A stretch of DNA of 64,000 nt from UBA9926 sp913064795 (lineage in GTDB: Bacteria; Pseudomonadota; Gammaproteobacteria; Pseudomonadales; Azotimanducaceae): assembly GCA_045560765.1 (NCBI GenBank), contig JBJKZD010000009.1, forward strand, positions 124,001 through 188,000, written 5' to 3'. Below the pieces are notes generated by a model, which saw only the letters and a program-made list of their open reading frames with translations, was not told the origin of the DNA and ran no database searches. Shown piece after piece: positions 53,129 through 61,753 of the stretch (positions are counted from its first letter, which is position 1; every line of letters begins with the position of its first letter). A program made the position numbers and the translations under genes.

Positions 53129-53956
53129 CTATTTAGAATCTCGCCAGGGCCTGCCTTCTTTACATACGAAAAAGTGTCGCTCGGGGTCGATCTGAAAAAG
53201 CACTTCGTCGGACTGCCTAGGATGCATAACAGCTCCATCAGGTGCAAATTGCACGATGTACGCTTTACGCACATCCGCTGTCAGGTTGGGACCTGTTCGG
53301 TGCGGCGTGAGTGAGGAAAACACCACAATGTCTCCCACATCTGCCTCGATAGCCATGGGGCCGAGCGCTGCCTCATCGTCGTCGGTCAAGCATTGGTAGC
53401 CCAGATCTGTGACCCAGTGTTTTAAGGTCCCATTTTGATGGACTCCCGGAACCACCCAAGGACAGCCATTATCAATGGTTGCAGGTGTCAGGGGTACCCA
53501 GCAAGTCAGATAGTTTTCCGGGGTCACATAGGTGTAACCGTTATCTTGATGCCAGGGAAATTCCTGAGGAGTCTCCGGTTTTTTATAGACCAGCTGGTCC
53601 CAGTACAGCCGCACATCCGGCCCAACCAAGTCAGCCGCTAACCCCGCAAATACCGGTTGATGGACAAAATCCCGAGCAGCCTGAGAAACTTTTACAATGT
53701 GAATGGTAAAAGTGATTTCATCTGCTCGATTAATGTAGAAATGCCCTTCGTGCTCATCCCGCAATGCTTGCTCACGCGCGGCTTCAAGGCCATCGGCATC
53801 CTTGAGTAGCGCGTCTATCGCAGTCTTCGGAATCACATTTTTGAGCAAAAAGCAGCCCTGGGCGTTCCAGCGCTTTGCTTCGTCAGCGCTCAAAACTTGG
53901 TAGGGCCCCTCGGTTTGCGTCCATCTAAAATCAGTGCTTCTCGGATCTAACTTCAT
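53129..53956 (-). CDS. Phytanoyl-CoA dioxygenase (PhyH) family protein
   Basis: 275 residues. Fe(II)/2-oxoglutarate-dependent oxygenase. The iron triad is H136 and D138 in EFPWHQDNGYTYV and the distal His in SSLTPHRTGPNLT, with the 2-oxoglutarate-binding Arg in TPHRTGPN. YWDQLVYKKPETPQEF and VPLTPATIDNGCPWVVPGVH are typical of the family. The substrate may be a phytanoyl-type branched chain, a small hydroxylated metabolite or another lipid; sequence alone does not say. Its start overlaps the PCD stop by four bases, so the two are co-translated. Confidence 0.88.
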   Translation of the reverse strand: MKLDPRSTDFRWTQTEGPYQVLSADEAKRWNAQGCFLLKNVIPKTAIDALLKDADGLEAAREQALRDEHEGHFYINRADEITFTIHIVKVSQAARDFVHQPVFAGLAADLVGPDVRLYWDQLVYKKPETPQEFPWHQDNGYTYVTPENYLTCWVPLTPATIDNGCPWVVPGVHQNGTLKHWVTDLGYQCLTDDDEAALGPMAIEADVGDIVVFSSLTPHRTGPNLTADVRKAYIVQFAPDGAVMHPRQSDEVLFQIDPERHFFVCKEGRPWRDSK

Positions 53957-54234
53957 GAGCCCTCGAGGGTAGCTGTCTCAAAAGCGGGCAGCTCCACGAT
54001 CGCTGCAGCCAAGGCATAATCCTTATCGGTCAGGGCATTGCCCGCATCGTGAGTCGTCAGTGTAATCTCCACAAGGTTATAAACATTGCGCCATTCCGGA
54101 TGATGATTCATTGACTCGGCAAGCTCCGCTGTTGCCTGCATAAAAGCGAACGCTGATTTAAAGTCATCAAACCGTAACGCTATCCTCAGCGCACTACGTT
54201 CAACCCGCCACCCGTTGATTTGTTTATCTGTCAT
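53953..54234 (-). CDS. phhB: Pterin-4a-carbinolamine dehydratase
   Basis: 93 residues. Dehydrates 4a-hydroxytetrahydrobiopterin formed by aromatic amino acid hydroxylases, and can act as a transcriptional cofactor in other organisms. The active-site His residues and motif are ESMNHHPEWRNVYNLVEITL and TTHDAG. The N-terminal GWRVERSALRIALRFDDFKS is the usual start. No pterin-dependent hydroxylase lies in the window; instead the gene is coupled to a PhyH-type oxygenase. It diverges from the GH2 gene across 66 bp. Confidence 0.93.
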   Translation of the reverse strand: MTDKQINGWRVERSALRIALRFDDFKSAFAFMQATAELAESMNHHPEWRNVYNLVEITLTTHDAGNALTDKDYALAAAIVELPAFETATLEGS

Positions 54235-54300
54235 CGGGGCATCAAAACAGAATTAACAAACAGACTCAATCCTCAGATCGCAACCTGATACACTGCCATC

Positions 54301-56097
54301 ATGAATTCAGACAACGACCCATCCGGCATTCATGTGCAGCCCCGACCGGAGTATCCCCGACCCAATTTTGTTCGCGATGAATGGCTCAATTTAAACGGGA
54401 CTTGGAGGTTTCGCTCGGACCCAGACGATCTTGGCTTACAACAGCATTGGTTCGAGGGCTTTTCAGACGGCGACCCAATCACAGTCCCCTTCGCTGCGGG
54501 GAGTCAGGCGAGCGGCATTGCCCCGGTTGAGAACTGCAAAACCGTCTGGTACTGCCGAGCATTGCCGGCGATCGACTGGAACAGTGACGCGATTTTACTC
54601 AATATCGGGGCCGCTGATCATGCAACGTCGGTCTGGATTAATGGTCAGCACCTGCTTGATCACCGAGGGGGATACACCCCAATCCAAGGCGACATCAAAC
54701 CGTTCCTTGATAACGGCAACAACTTCATCGTCATTCGAGTCAGCGACACCACGTCATGGCAGCAACCCCGGGGCAAGCAAGCAGGCGATACACGCTGGCC
54801 AATTGATTACGACGGCATTACTGGTATCTGGCAAACGGTATGGTTAGAGCCCGCTTCTTTGTTACGCATTTGCCATGTGGGCTATCGCTACCACCGATCC
54901 GAGCAACGCCTTCAAATCACTGTGAGGCTCTCCGAGCATAGCGAGGCCGATGTCACCGTCACGCTGCATCATGGCGAAGACCAATCCATCAGCTCAATGA
55001 AAAACTGCGCCTTACGGTCTGAAGTCGTTATCAACCTCGATGTGCCAGATCCCAGGCTCTGGTGTCCTGAAGATCCTCACCTCTATCCGGTCACGCTTCA
55101 AATTTATCAAGATCAGATCCTGGGCGACGAGGTTTTAAGCTATACCGGGCTGCGAACCATCGATATTGACAAGGGTAAGCTGCAGCTCAATGGCGAGAAG
55201 CTATACGTTCGCGGAATTCTTGATCAAGGTTATTTTGAGCAAGGGTGGTACACCCCGGTTTCTGATGAAGCCCTCAAGAGGGATGTCGAGCTGACTTTGG
55301 CCATGGGCTTTAATCTGGTTCGAAAACACCAGAAAATTGAAGATCCTCGCTATCTATTCTGGGCCGATCAACTGGGTTTGCTCGTTTGGAACGAAATGCC
55401 CTCGGGTCGCATTTTTTCAACGGCCCTGATCCACGACCTAACCCACGAATGGATGTCGATCATTGAGCGAGACCAAGCCCACCCGAGCATCATTGGCTGG
55501 GTTCCTTTTAACGAATCTTGGGGCGTTTGGAATCAGCGCCAGCGCCCTGAGCAACGGCATTTCGTCGATGCTATTTTTCATCTCACCAAAGCACTTGACC
55601 CTTCTCGGCCAGTGATCGGTAATGATGGTTGGGAATACTCAACGGGTGATCTATGGACGTTGCACCTCTACGATACGACTGAGCAAACTCTGGCATCTCG
55701 ACTGCAAGCACTGATCGAGCAGCCCAGTGGCCCGGTACACGACGGTGCAGAACCTCGTGTCGGCGCTTTGCCCGGCGCGGATCCCCGGGGCAAACCAATT
55801 TTACTGACCGAATGCGGAGGCATCGGGCTAATCACCCCGGAGGCGCTGATGGACGATGCGCCTTTTGCTTATGGGGACCTGCCCACAACCGTCACAGAGC
55901 TCACCGCACGAACCGAGGCCCTACTTGCTGCAATCGCCGCCACGCCCGCAATCGATGGGTTCGTCTGGACTCAATTCACCGATGTTCAACAGGAGATCAA
56001 CGGGCTGCTAACATTTAACCGCGAGCCCAAAATCCCGCTGGAAATACTGCGATCAATGATTTTAAGCGTCGGTCAGCAGGATGCGGTGGGTCAATGA
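54301..56097 (+). CDS. Glycoside hydrolase family 2 enzyme
   Basis: 598 residues. Domains in order: sugar-binding jelly-roll (RPEYPRPNFVRDEWLNLNGT through VSDTTSWQQPRGKQA), immunoglobulin-like domain (~190-280), TIM barrel. The acid/base Glu is E405 in VPFNESWGVW and the nucleophile E504 in LLTECGGIGL. Clans include beta-galactosidase, beta-glucuronidase and beta-mannosidase; the specificity is not evident. No signal peptide is visible, so it probably acts in the cytoplasm on imported oligosaccharides or glycosides. It overlaps the downstream serine-hydrolase-like gene by four bases. Confidence 0.92.
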   Translation: MNSDNDPSGIHVQPRPEYPRPNFVRDEWLNLNGTWRFRSDPDDLGLQQHWFEGFSDGDPITVPFAAGSQASGIAPVENCKTVWYCRALPAIDWNSDAILLNIGAADHATSVWINGQHLLDHRGGYTPIQGDIKPFLDNGNNFIVIRVSDTTSWQQPRGKQAGDTRWPIDYDGITGIWQTVWLEPASLLRICHVGYRYHRSEQRLQITVRLSEHSEADVTVTLHHGEDQSISSMKNCALRSEVVINLDVPDPRLWCPEDPHLYPVTLQIYQDQILGDEVLSYTGLRTIDIDKGKLQLNGEKLYVRGILDQGYFEQGWYTPVSDEALKRDVELTLAMGFNLVRKHQKIEDPRYLFWADQLGLLVWNEMPSGRIFSTALIHDLTHEWMSIIERDQAHPSIIGWVPFNESWGVWNQRQRPEQRHFVDAIFHLTKALDPSRPVIGNDGWEYSTGDLWTLHLYDTTEQTLASRLQALIEQPSGPVHDGAEPRVGALPGADPRGKPILLTECGGIGLITPEALMDDAPFAYGDLPTTVTELTARTEALLAAIAATPAIDGFVWTQFTDVQQEINGLLTFNREPKIPLEILRSMILSVGQQDAVGQ

Positions 56098-56966
56098 GTC
56101 AGATCGCCGATTTCGAACAACTCTGCAGGGCGCAAAACACAGCGCAGATTTCAATCAGTCAGGGCGGCAAAGTCGTTTTTGATCGTACCTTTGTTAAGCA
56201 TCCCATTGATGTTTTTGCGGTCCAAAAAGGCATTCTCTCTATTTTGATCGCAATTGCCGAAAACCGATATTTTCTGGAACGCTACGACGCGATGAATCAT
56301 ATTCTGACCCCGGAATGGACACAGCTCTCTAAACCTGATGAAGCCAGCCTGACTGTCGAGATTCTGATGAACATGACAACGGGCATGGATGAGAGGCTCA
56401 AACAGGATGGGGTCATCGGTCGAGACTGGGCCTACAACAACGTCGCCTATCAAAAACTCAAAGAAGCGCTCGAAATCCAAACGGGCCTATCCCTCCAAGC
56501 CATCACTGAACAGTGGCTGCTGGAACCACTGGGTCTCAGTGACATGACCTGGCGCACGCGGACTGCTGACCGAGCGGGTCACGCTTTCTCAGCAATCTAC
56601 ACAACCGCCCAAACCCTACGCGCAATCGGCGACGGATTACTGTTTGAGTCCCTGGTGGAATCCAGCTATCTCGATCAACTCGAAACCCCCAGCAACAGCA
56701 CGAACCCGGCTTGGAGTCTGCTTTGGTGGACGAACAGGGCGAAGACGCACCAAATTCCCGGAAGCCCTGAAATTATCGAGCGAGCCCTGCTCCCCGCCGC
56801 CCCAGAAGACCTTATCAGTGCCAGAGGTTTGCTCGGGCAACATCTTTCGATTTCTCGTCAACATGAACTCGTGGTTGCACAGACCCGAGTCAGCAGCACC
56901 CAAGCGGGTATTCGTGAGCCAGGACAGACCGAATTTTGGTCTGCGGTGACCGGGTTATACTGCTGA
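56094..56966 (+). CDS. Beta-lactamase-fold serine hydrolase homologue, probably without nucleophile
   Basis: 290 residues. Class C beta-lactamase/DD-peptidase-like fold (DVFAVQKGILSILIAIAENR, the YxN element in WAYNNVAYQKLKEALE, and LLEPLGLSDMTWRTRTADRA). In the active-site S-x-x-K motif the Ser is replaced by Ala: A42-V-Q-K45 (codon GCG at 56217-56219). One base change from TCG or TCA would restore Ser only through T at the first position, so an inactive or re-purposed protein is predicted, unless this is a sequence error. No signal peptide is seen. Coupled to the GH2 gene by ATGA. Confidence 0.82.
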   Translation: MSQIADFEQLCRAQNTAQISISQGGKVVFDRTFVKHPIDVFAVQKGILSILIAIAENRYFLERYDAMNHILTPEWTQLSKPDEASLTVEILMNMTTGMDERLKQDGVIGRDWAYNNVAYQKLKEALEIQTGLSLQAITEQWLLEPLGLSDMTWRTRTADRAGHAFSAIYTTAQTLRAIGDGLLFESLVESSYLDQLETPSNSTNPAWSLLWWTNRAKTHQIPGSPEIIERALLPAAPEDLISARGLLGQHLSISRQHELVVAQTRVSSTQAGIREPGQTEFWSAVTGLYC

Positions 56967-57056
56967 ATCCAAGCCTTGAGCGAGGGGCGCAAGTCGTTGC
57001 CTCGAAGTCAAAATATGATAGCCTTCTAGGCTCAATGACGCTTTAAGGAATACACG

Positions 57057-58256
57057 ATGGATCTCTCCTACGGTCCTGAATATGACGTTTTTCGTGACGA
57101 AGTCAGAACGTTCATCCAAGACAACCTTGACAATCAACCTAAGCCTGGCGCGGGCCCTCAAAGTGAGGAGGTTCGTCAATGGCAAGCGAAACTGATCGAA
57201 AACGGCTTTCATTCGCGCACCATCCCCACCGAATATGGGGGTTATGGCGCAGAACCTGACATCATTCAATCAAGAATTATTGCCGAAGAATTTGGCGCGG
57301 CTCAAATGAACACAGGATTCAGTGGCCAAGGCATCAGCATGCTCACACCCGTGCTGCTTGAGATGGGCACCGAAGCGCAAAAGCAGCAGTTCATTAAGAA
57401 AACGATTCATGGCGAGCTCATTTGGTGTCAGGGCTATTCTGAGCCGGGGGCTGGAAGCGATTTAGCCAGCTTAACCACTCGCGCTGAATTGGATGGCGAT
57501 GAATGGGTGATCAACGGTCAGAAAATTTGGACCAGTACAGCCCACATCAGCGATTGGATTTTCTGTCTGGTACGGACTGAGCCCGAGGCGCCGAAACACC
57601 AGGGTATTTCGTTCCTGCTCTTTGAAATGAACACGCCAGGCATTGATGTCAGACCCCTGGTCGATATGACCGGGACAGCCAACTTCAATGAGGTTTTCTT
57701 TACTGACGTTCGAGTGCCAAAAGATCAAATCGTTGGGCAACGCGGCCAAGGCTGGCAGGTTGCTAATGCCATTCTTGGCCATGAGCGCGGGTCACTCGCG
57801 CCCCCTGATGCGGCGATGTCGAGACTGAACGGCGTCGTTAAGCTCATGCAGCAAGAGACGATCAGTGGTGAGCGGGTCATCGATAACCCAATTTTTAGAG
57901 ATCGCCTACTCAAGCTTCAAGGCCGGGTCATGGCCATGCAATACAACGATATGCGCCTTCTTTCAGCGAAGATCAATAAAAGCCAAGACACGAAGCTCGC
58001 CGGGATGGTGGTGAAGCTCATTGGCACCGAGCTTCGCCATGAAATCGAATGCCTTGGCATTGATGTGATGGGTGAAATTGGGCTGAGCTATGGGGACAAT
58101 CCTTACCTTCGGGGCAACGGGTCCTGGCAATATCAATACATGTATTTCTTGGGCTTGATCATCGGTGGCGGCACGTCCCAAATACAGAAGAACATCATCA
58201 GCGAACGAGGCCTTGGCATGCCCAAAGAACCCAAAATTGCCCAAGCGGGGGTCTAA
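57057..58256 (+). CDS. Acyl-CoA dehydrogenase (large subunit type)
   Basis: 399 residues. FAD-dependent acyl-CoA dehydrogenase. N-terminal helical domain, mid beta-domain with WCQGYSEPGAGSDLASLTTR and GQKIWTSTAHISDWIFCLVR, then the C-terminal domain with GHERGSLAPP and GGGTSQIQKNIISERGLG. Because the usual catalytic Glu site near the C-terminus reads G-G-G-T-S, the base is likely the Glu in GHERG. AAGGA lies seven bases before the ATG. The stop and the next ATG overlap (TAATG). The pairing with a shorter ACAD suggests a heteromeric enzyme like those in steroid and terpenoid side-chain catabolism. Confidence 0.93.
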   Translation: MDLSYGPEYDVFRDEVRTFIQDNLDNQPKPGAGPQSEEVRQWQAKLIENGFHSRTIPTEYGGYGAEPDIIQSRIIAEEFGAAQMNTGFSGQGISMLTPVLLEMGTEAQKQQFIKKTIHGELIWCQGYSEPGAGSDLASLTTRAELDGDEWVINGQKIWTSTAHISDWIFCLVRTEPEAPKHQGISFLLFEMNTPGIDVRPLVDMTGTANFNEVFFTDVRVPKDQIVGQRGQGWQVANAILGHERGSLAPPDAAMSRLNGVVKLMQQETISGERVIDNPIFRDRLLKLQGRVMAMQYNDMRLLSAKINKSQDTKLAGMVVKLIGTELRHEIECLGIDVMGEIGLSYGDNPYLRGNGSWQYQYMYFLGLIIGGGTSQIQKNIISERGLGMPKEPKIAQAGV

Positions 58257-59320
58257 TGGAATTTGGATTATCAGAAGAGCAAAAACTCCTTCAAGACAGC
58301 CTCACGCGATTTCTTGGTGAGCAAGTCCCTCTCGATCATATCCGAGCAGTCGCAGCGGGTGATCGCAAAGACACAACAGCTTGGTCAGGATTATCGGAGC
58401 TTGGTATCCCTGGTCTCATTATTCCCGAGAGCCTCGGTGGCGTTGGTCTCGGTATGTTGGATGCGGTTGTGGTTGCTGAAGCTTTGGGTTACCACATCAC
58501 TCCGGGGCCATTTCTAAGCAGCGCGATTATCGCCCCAACCATTCTTATGGCCGCGGGCCAAACCGATCGATTGGCGGATATTGCCGCGGGCCACTATCGA
58601 ATAGGGGTAGCGTTGTCAGAGGCGATTGGGTCGAGACTCGATGCCGGAATTTCTGTCGCTAACGGCACCGCAACTGGCAAAGCCCTCTTTGCGCTTGACG
58701 CTGAAGCCGATGGCTATCTCATCAATGGTCCTGACAACAGCGTTTATTGGGTCAACTGCGAAGACTCGGGCTTGAGTAGAAAGTTGCTGACGACCATCGA
58801 TAAAACTCGAACAATTTGTGAGCTACAGCTCGATCAAGCCGCCGCGCACCTAATCTCGGAGGATCCAGAGTGTCTGCAGGCTGGTGTTGACGCTGGCCGA
58901 GTGATTCAAGCCGCCGATTCACTAGGCGCAGCCCAGTGCATGTTGGATCAAGCCGTTGCCTATTCAATGCAACGCGAGCAGTTCAATCGCGTCATCGCAT
59001 CATTCCAAGCGGTCAAGCACATGTGTGCCGAGATGGCTTCCCAACTTGAGCCTTGTCGATCACTGGTTTGGTATGCCGGCCATGCAATGGCGACGGCCAG
59101 CGACGATGCGCGGGTCACTGCGTGTCATGCCAAAGCTCACCTTAGCGAAGTCGCCCAGTTCGTCGCAAGAACCAGTACCGAGGTTCATGGCGGCATGGGT
59201 TTCACCGACCTTGTGGGCCTCCACTATTGGTTCAAACGGATCGGCGCTAACCGGCAGCTGTTGGGATCACCAGAGTTGGTCCGCAACGAGGCAGCCAAAG
59301 CACAGAACCTAGTCGCTTGA
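58256..59320 (+). CDS. Acyl-CoA dehydrogenase (small subunit type)
   Basis: 354 residues. Same fold as its upstream neighbour but shorter and more diverged. N-terminal FGLSEEQKLLQDSLTRFLGE, SELGIPGLIIPESLGGVGLG, DSLGAAQCMLDQAVAYSMQR and ASFQAVKHMCAEMASQLE, ending with STEVHGGMGFTDLVGLHYWF. The middle FAD/substrate segment is poorly conserved relative to the partner. Translation is coupled by the TAATG overlap, supporting a heterodimer with the 399-residue protein. The substrate is unknown; no CoA ligase or hydratase sits beside it. Confidence 0.9.
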   Translation: MEFGLSEEQKLLQDSLTRFLGEQVPLDHIRAVAAGDRKDTTAWSGLSELGIPGLIIPESLGGVGLGMLDAVVVAEALGYHITPGPFLSSAIIAPTILMAAGQTDRLADIAAGHYRIGVALSEAIGSRLDAGISVANGTATGKALFALDAEADGYLINGPDNSVYWVNCEDSGLSRKLLTTIDKTRTICELQLDQAAAHLISEDPECLQAGVDAGRVIQAADSLGAAQCMLDQAVAYSMQREQFNRVIASFQAVKHMCAEMASQLEPCRSLVWYAGHAMATASDDARVTACHAKAHLSEVAQFVARTSTEVHGGMGFTDLVGLHYWFKRIGANRQLLGSPELVRNEAAKAQNLVA

Positions 59321-59406
59321 TCTCTCGGCAAATCTTGGGGGCCAACACCCAAGATGGCAACCGCACTAAAACTTTGCGCTGTTAATTGCTCACCGCTTAT
59401 CTCTAC

Positions 59407-59434
59407 TTCGCGCAATGAAGTTCGCGCAATGAAG
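59407..59434 (+). repeat. 14-bp tandem direct repeat
   Basis: TTCGCGCAATGAAG occurs twice in a row in the non-coding gap between the acyl-CoA dehydrogenase and TAP-type hydrolase genes. No gene or known site type is associated; a simple local duplication. Confidence 0.85.
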
Positions 59435-59499
59435 AATTTCTATGAATGTTTTCGATCAAAACAGCCCAGAAGTATCTTAACTTGTTATAGAATCTCGCC

Positions 59500-61032
59500 A
59501 TGACCGCGCTCGCCGCCACCTTAGACAACGCCCTCATTAAACTCGTCCTCCTAATCGGCCTATGGGGGACGCTGCCCACTTCCATAGCGGACGACATGAC
59601 CCCTCTGTCGCTCTGCAACCCAGAGCGTCATCCCGACGTGATGGCCTATGAACCGGCTTCGCTCTGCGCAGAGATTGAAGTGCCCGAGGCAGAGGGCGAC
59701 AACCCGCGAATGATGACCTTGTCGGTCGTTGTTCTACCTGCGACAACAAGGGAGCGGGTCGCTGATCCCATCGTCTTGCTCGCAGGCGGACCCGGACAGT
59801 CGGCCATCGAGGTGGCTCCCGACTGGTCGGCCCGCTTTGAGAATCTTCGCAAGACCCGAGACTTCTTGATTATCGATCAAAGAGGCACGGGAAGCTCCAG
59901 CTCCCTTGCTTGCTCTGAACACTTAGACCCTGTGCTTGAGTCTTTGGAGACTCAGACCGCTTCTGTGGAAGAGGCTCTTGCAGCTCAAATAGCAGCTCTT
60001 CGAGAATGCTTAGCTCATCTTGACGCCGACCCAACCCACTACACCAGTCGCGATGCCGCCGTTGACTTGGAATTTGTCCGCCAGCACTTAGATTATCCCG
60101 CGCTTAATCTCTTTGGCATCTCCTACGGAACGCGGATGGCCTTCATTTACGCTCGTCATTACCCAGCTTCGGTCAGAAGTTTAATACTCGATGCGGTCGC
60201 GCCAACAAACATGCTGATCCCCGAGCGTGTCGCTTTAGACGCAGACATTGCCTTTCAAATGATCGAGAGAGAGTGCCAATCAAACCCCAGCTGCCAGAGT
60301 GCCTTTCCAAACCTCCAGCAAAAACTCGAACAAGCCGAAGCCTTTTTGCGCGACCTTGACCAAGATTTGTTAGCCATTGATCCTTTAACGGGCGAGCGAA
60401 CATTTGCCAAACCCGACCCCAGACTGATTAATCGGTTGCTGCGCAGCGCCCTGTACAGTCGCGGCTTGCGTCAGCTCGTACCGCTTGCTATCAGCGAGGC
60501 CGCCGAAGGCCGACTTGAGGTCTTGCTCGGAATGGGCGCTGTATTAAATCCAGAATCTCCTTCATCAGGTATCAGTCTGGGCATGATGGCATCTGTCCTT
60601 TGCAGCGAGGACATGACCCAGATGGAATCCATGCAACACGGTGAGATCTTCGATAACGCCTTGCAAGAATTGCTGATCGAAATCTGTGGTTTCTGGCCGC
60701 ATCAGGCCGTCGGCCAGGAGTATTTTGAACCCTTACGGTCGGATACACCCGCTCTTTTAATGTCTGGCACCCTAGATCCGATCACCCCGCCAAGCTACGC
60801 CAAAGAAGCAATGAAGTCATTAACAGCGGCTCAGCACATTGAGATCCTAGGCGGCACCCATGGTGTCGGGCACCTGGGTTGCATGCCCGATCTGATCGAA
60901 ACATTCCTCGACGACCTATCGAACCCGAAGCTCGATACAACCTGCACACGCTCCATTGAACCTCGGCCCTTTTTTACGAGCCATGCGGGCCCATTCGCAG
61001 GGGACTCTGACGAGGAAGCACTTCATGATTGA
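59500..61032 (+). CDS. Alpha/beta hydrolase, TAP (tripeptidyl aminopeptidase-like) family
   Basis: 510 residues. Likely exported: an N-terminal hydrophobic segment (ALIKLVLLIGLWGTLPTS) acts as signal peptide. The alpha/beta-hydrolase core has the oxyanion region VLLAGGPGQSAIE, FLIIDQRGTGSSSSLAC and nucleophile S208 in FGISYGTRMAFIYARHYP. The TAP-like C-terminal domain has LLMSGTLDPITPPSYAKEA with the acid Asp and GGTHGVGHLGC with the His. Prolyl/tripeptidyl aminopeptidase or a general hydrolase activity is inferred. The stop overlaps the ABC ATPase gene by eight bases, so it is linked to an exporter. Confidence 0.88.
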   Translation: MTALAATLDNALIKLVLLIGLWGTLPTSIADDMTPLSLCNPERHPDVMAYEPASLCAEIEVPEAEGDNPRMMTLSVVVLPATTRERVADPIVLLAGGPGQSAIEVAPDWSARFENLRKTRDFLIIDQRGTGSSSSLACSEHLDPVLESLETQTASVEEALAAQIAALRECLAHLDADPTHYTSRDAAVDLEFVRQHLDYPALNLFGISYGTRMAFIYARHYPASVRSLILDAVAPTNMLIPERVALDADIAFQMIERECQSNPSCQSAFPNLQQKLEQAEAFLRDLDQDLLAIDPLTGERTFAKPDPRLINRLLRSALYSRGLRQLVPLAISEAAEGRLEVLLGMGAVLNPESPSSGISLGMMASVLCSEDMTQMESMQHGEIFDNALQELLIEICGFWPHQAVGQEYFEPLRSDTPALLMSGTLDPITPPSYAKEAMKSLTAAQHIEILGGTHGVGHLGCMPDLIETFLDDLSNPKLDTTCTRSIEPRPFFTSHAGPFAGDSDEEALHD

Positions 61033-61753
61033 GGTTTCAGGACTCAGAAAATCTTTCGCCGAGGTCACAGCCCTCAAGGGTGTTTCCTTTTCTGCCCAAA
61101 ATGCCAAGGTCACAGGATTGCTTGGTCCCAATGGCGCCGGGAAATCTACAAGCCTTCGAATTCTCTACGGCCTGCTGAAACCCGACACTGGATGGGCGAA
61201 GATTGACGGGTTAGACGTCAGCCTTGAACGGCTCAAAGCTCAGGCCCGGCTCGGCGTGCTCCCGGATGGTCATGGCCTTTACGCCAGGTTAACCGCTCGT
61301 GAGCATATGGCTTTTTTTGGTCGGTTGCATGGAATATCACCCGATGTTCTCGAGCAGCGCAGCGATGAACTGATCCGTATGCTCGATATGCAAACGATCG
61401 CCGACCGACGAACCGAGGGATTTTCCCAGGGCGAGCGTATGAAAGTCTGTCTGGCACGGGCTCTGATCCACAGCCCCGATAATATTGTGCTTGACGAGCC
61501 AACCAACGGTCTCGATGTCATGACCACACGAAAGGTCCGTGAGCTAATCAACGAGTTAAGGCAGTTAGGTCTCTGCGTCCTATTTTCGAGCCACATCATG
61601 CACGAGGTTTCGAGGCTCTGCGACGAAATCGTGATCATTGCAGAAGGCCAAGTCGTTGCCCAGGGCGTCCCCGATGCTATTCGAGAAAGTGCTGGAGAAG
61701 AAAACCTTGAAGACGCTTTCGTCACGCTTTCTGAGCGAGCAGCCCGTTTATGA
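61025..61753 (+). CDS. ABC transporter ATP-binding protein (NatA-like)
   Basis: 242 residues. Walker A GPNGAGKST, signature FSQGERMKVCLARAL (a divergent L-S-G-G-Q, with F-S-Q-G), Walker B NIVLDEPTNGLD and switch His in SSHIMHEVSRLCDEI. The order and following permease match the NatA subgroup (Na+ efflux or heterologous substrate export). ATG 61025 starts the family N-terminus MIEVSGLRKSF; an in-frame extension to 60956 overlaps the hydrolase and is rejected. Overlaps both neighbours (8 and 4 bases). Confidence 0.93.
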   Translation: MIEVSGLRKSFAEVTALKGVSFSAQNAKVTGLLGPNGAGKSTSLRILYGLLKPDTGWAKIDGLDVSLERLKAQARLGVLPDGHGLYARLTAREHMAFFGRLHGISPDVLEQRSDELIRMLDMQTIADRRTEGFSQGERMKVCLARALIHSPDNIVLDEPTNGLDVMTTRKVRELINELRQLGLCVLFSSHIMHEVSRLCDEIVIIAEGQVVAQGVPDAIRESAGEENLEDAFVTLSERAARL

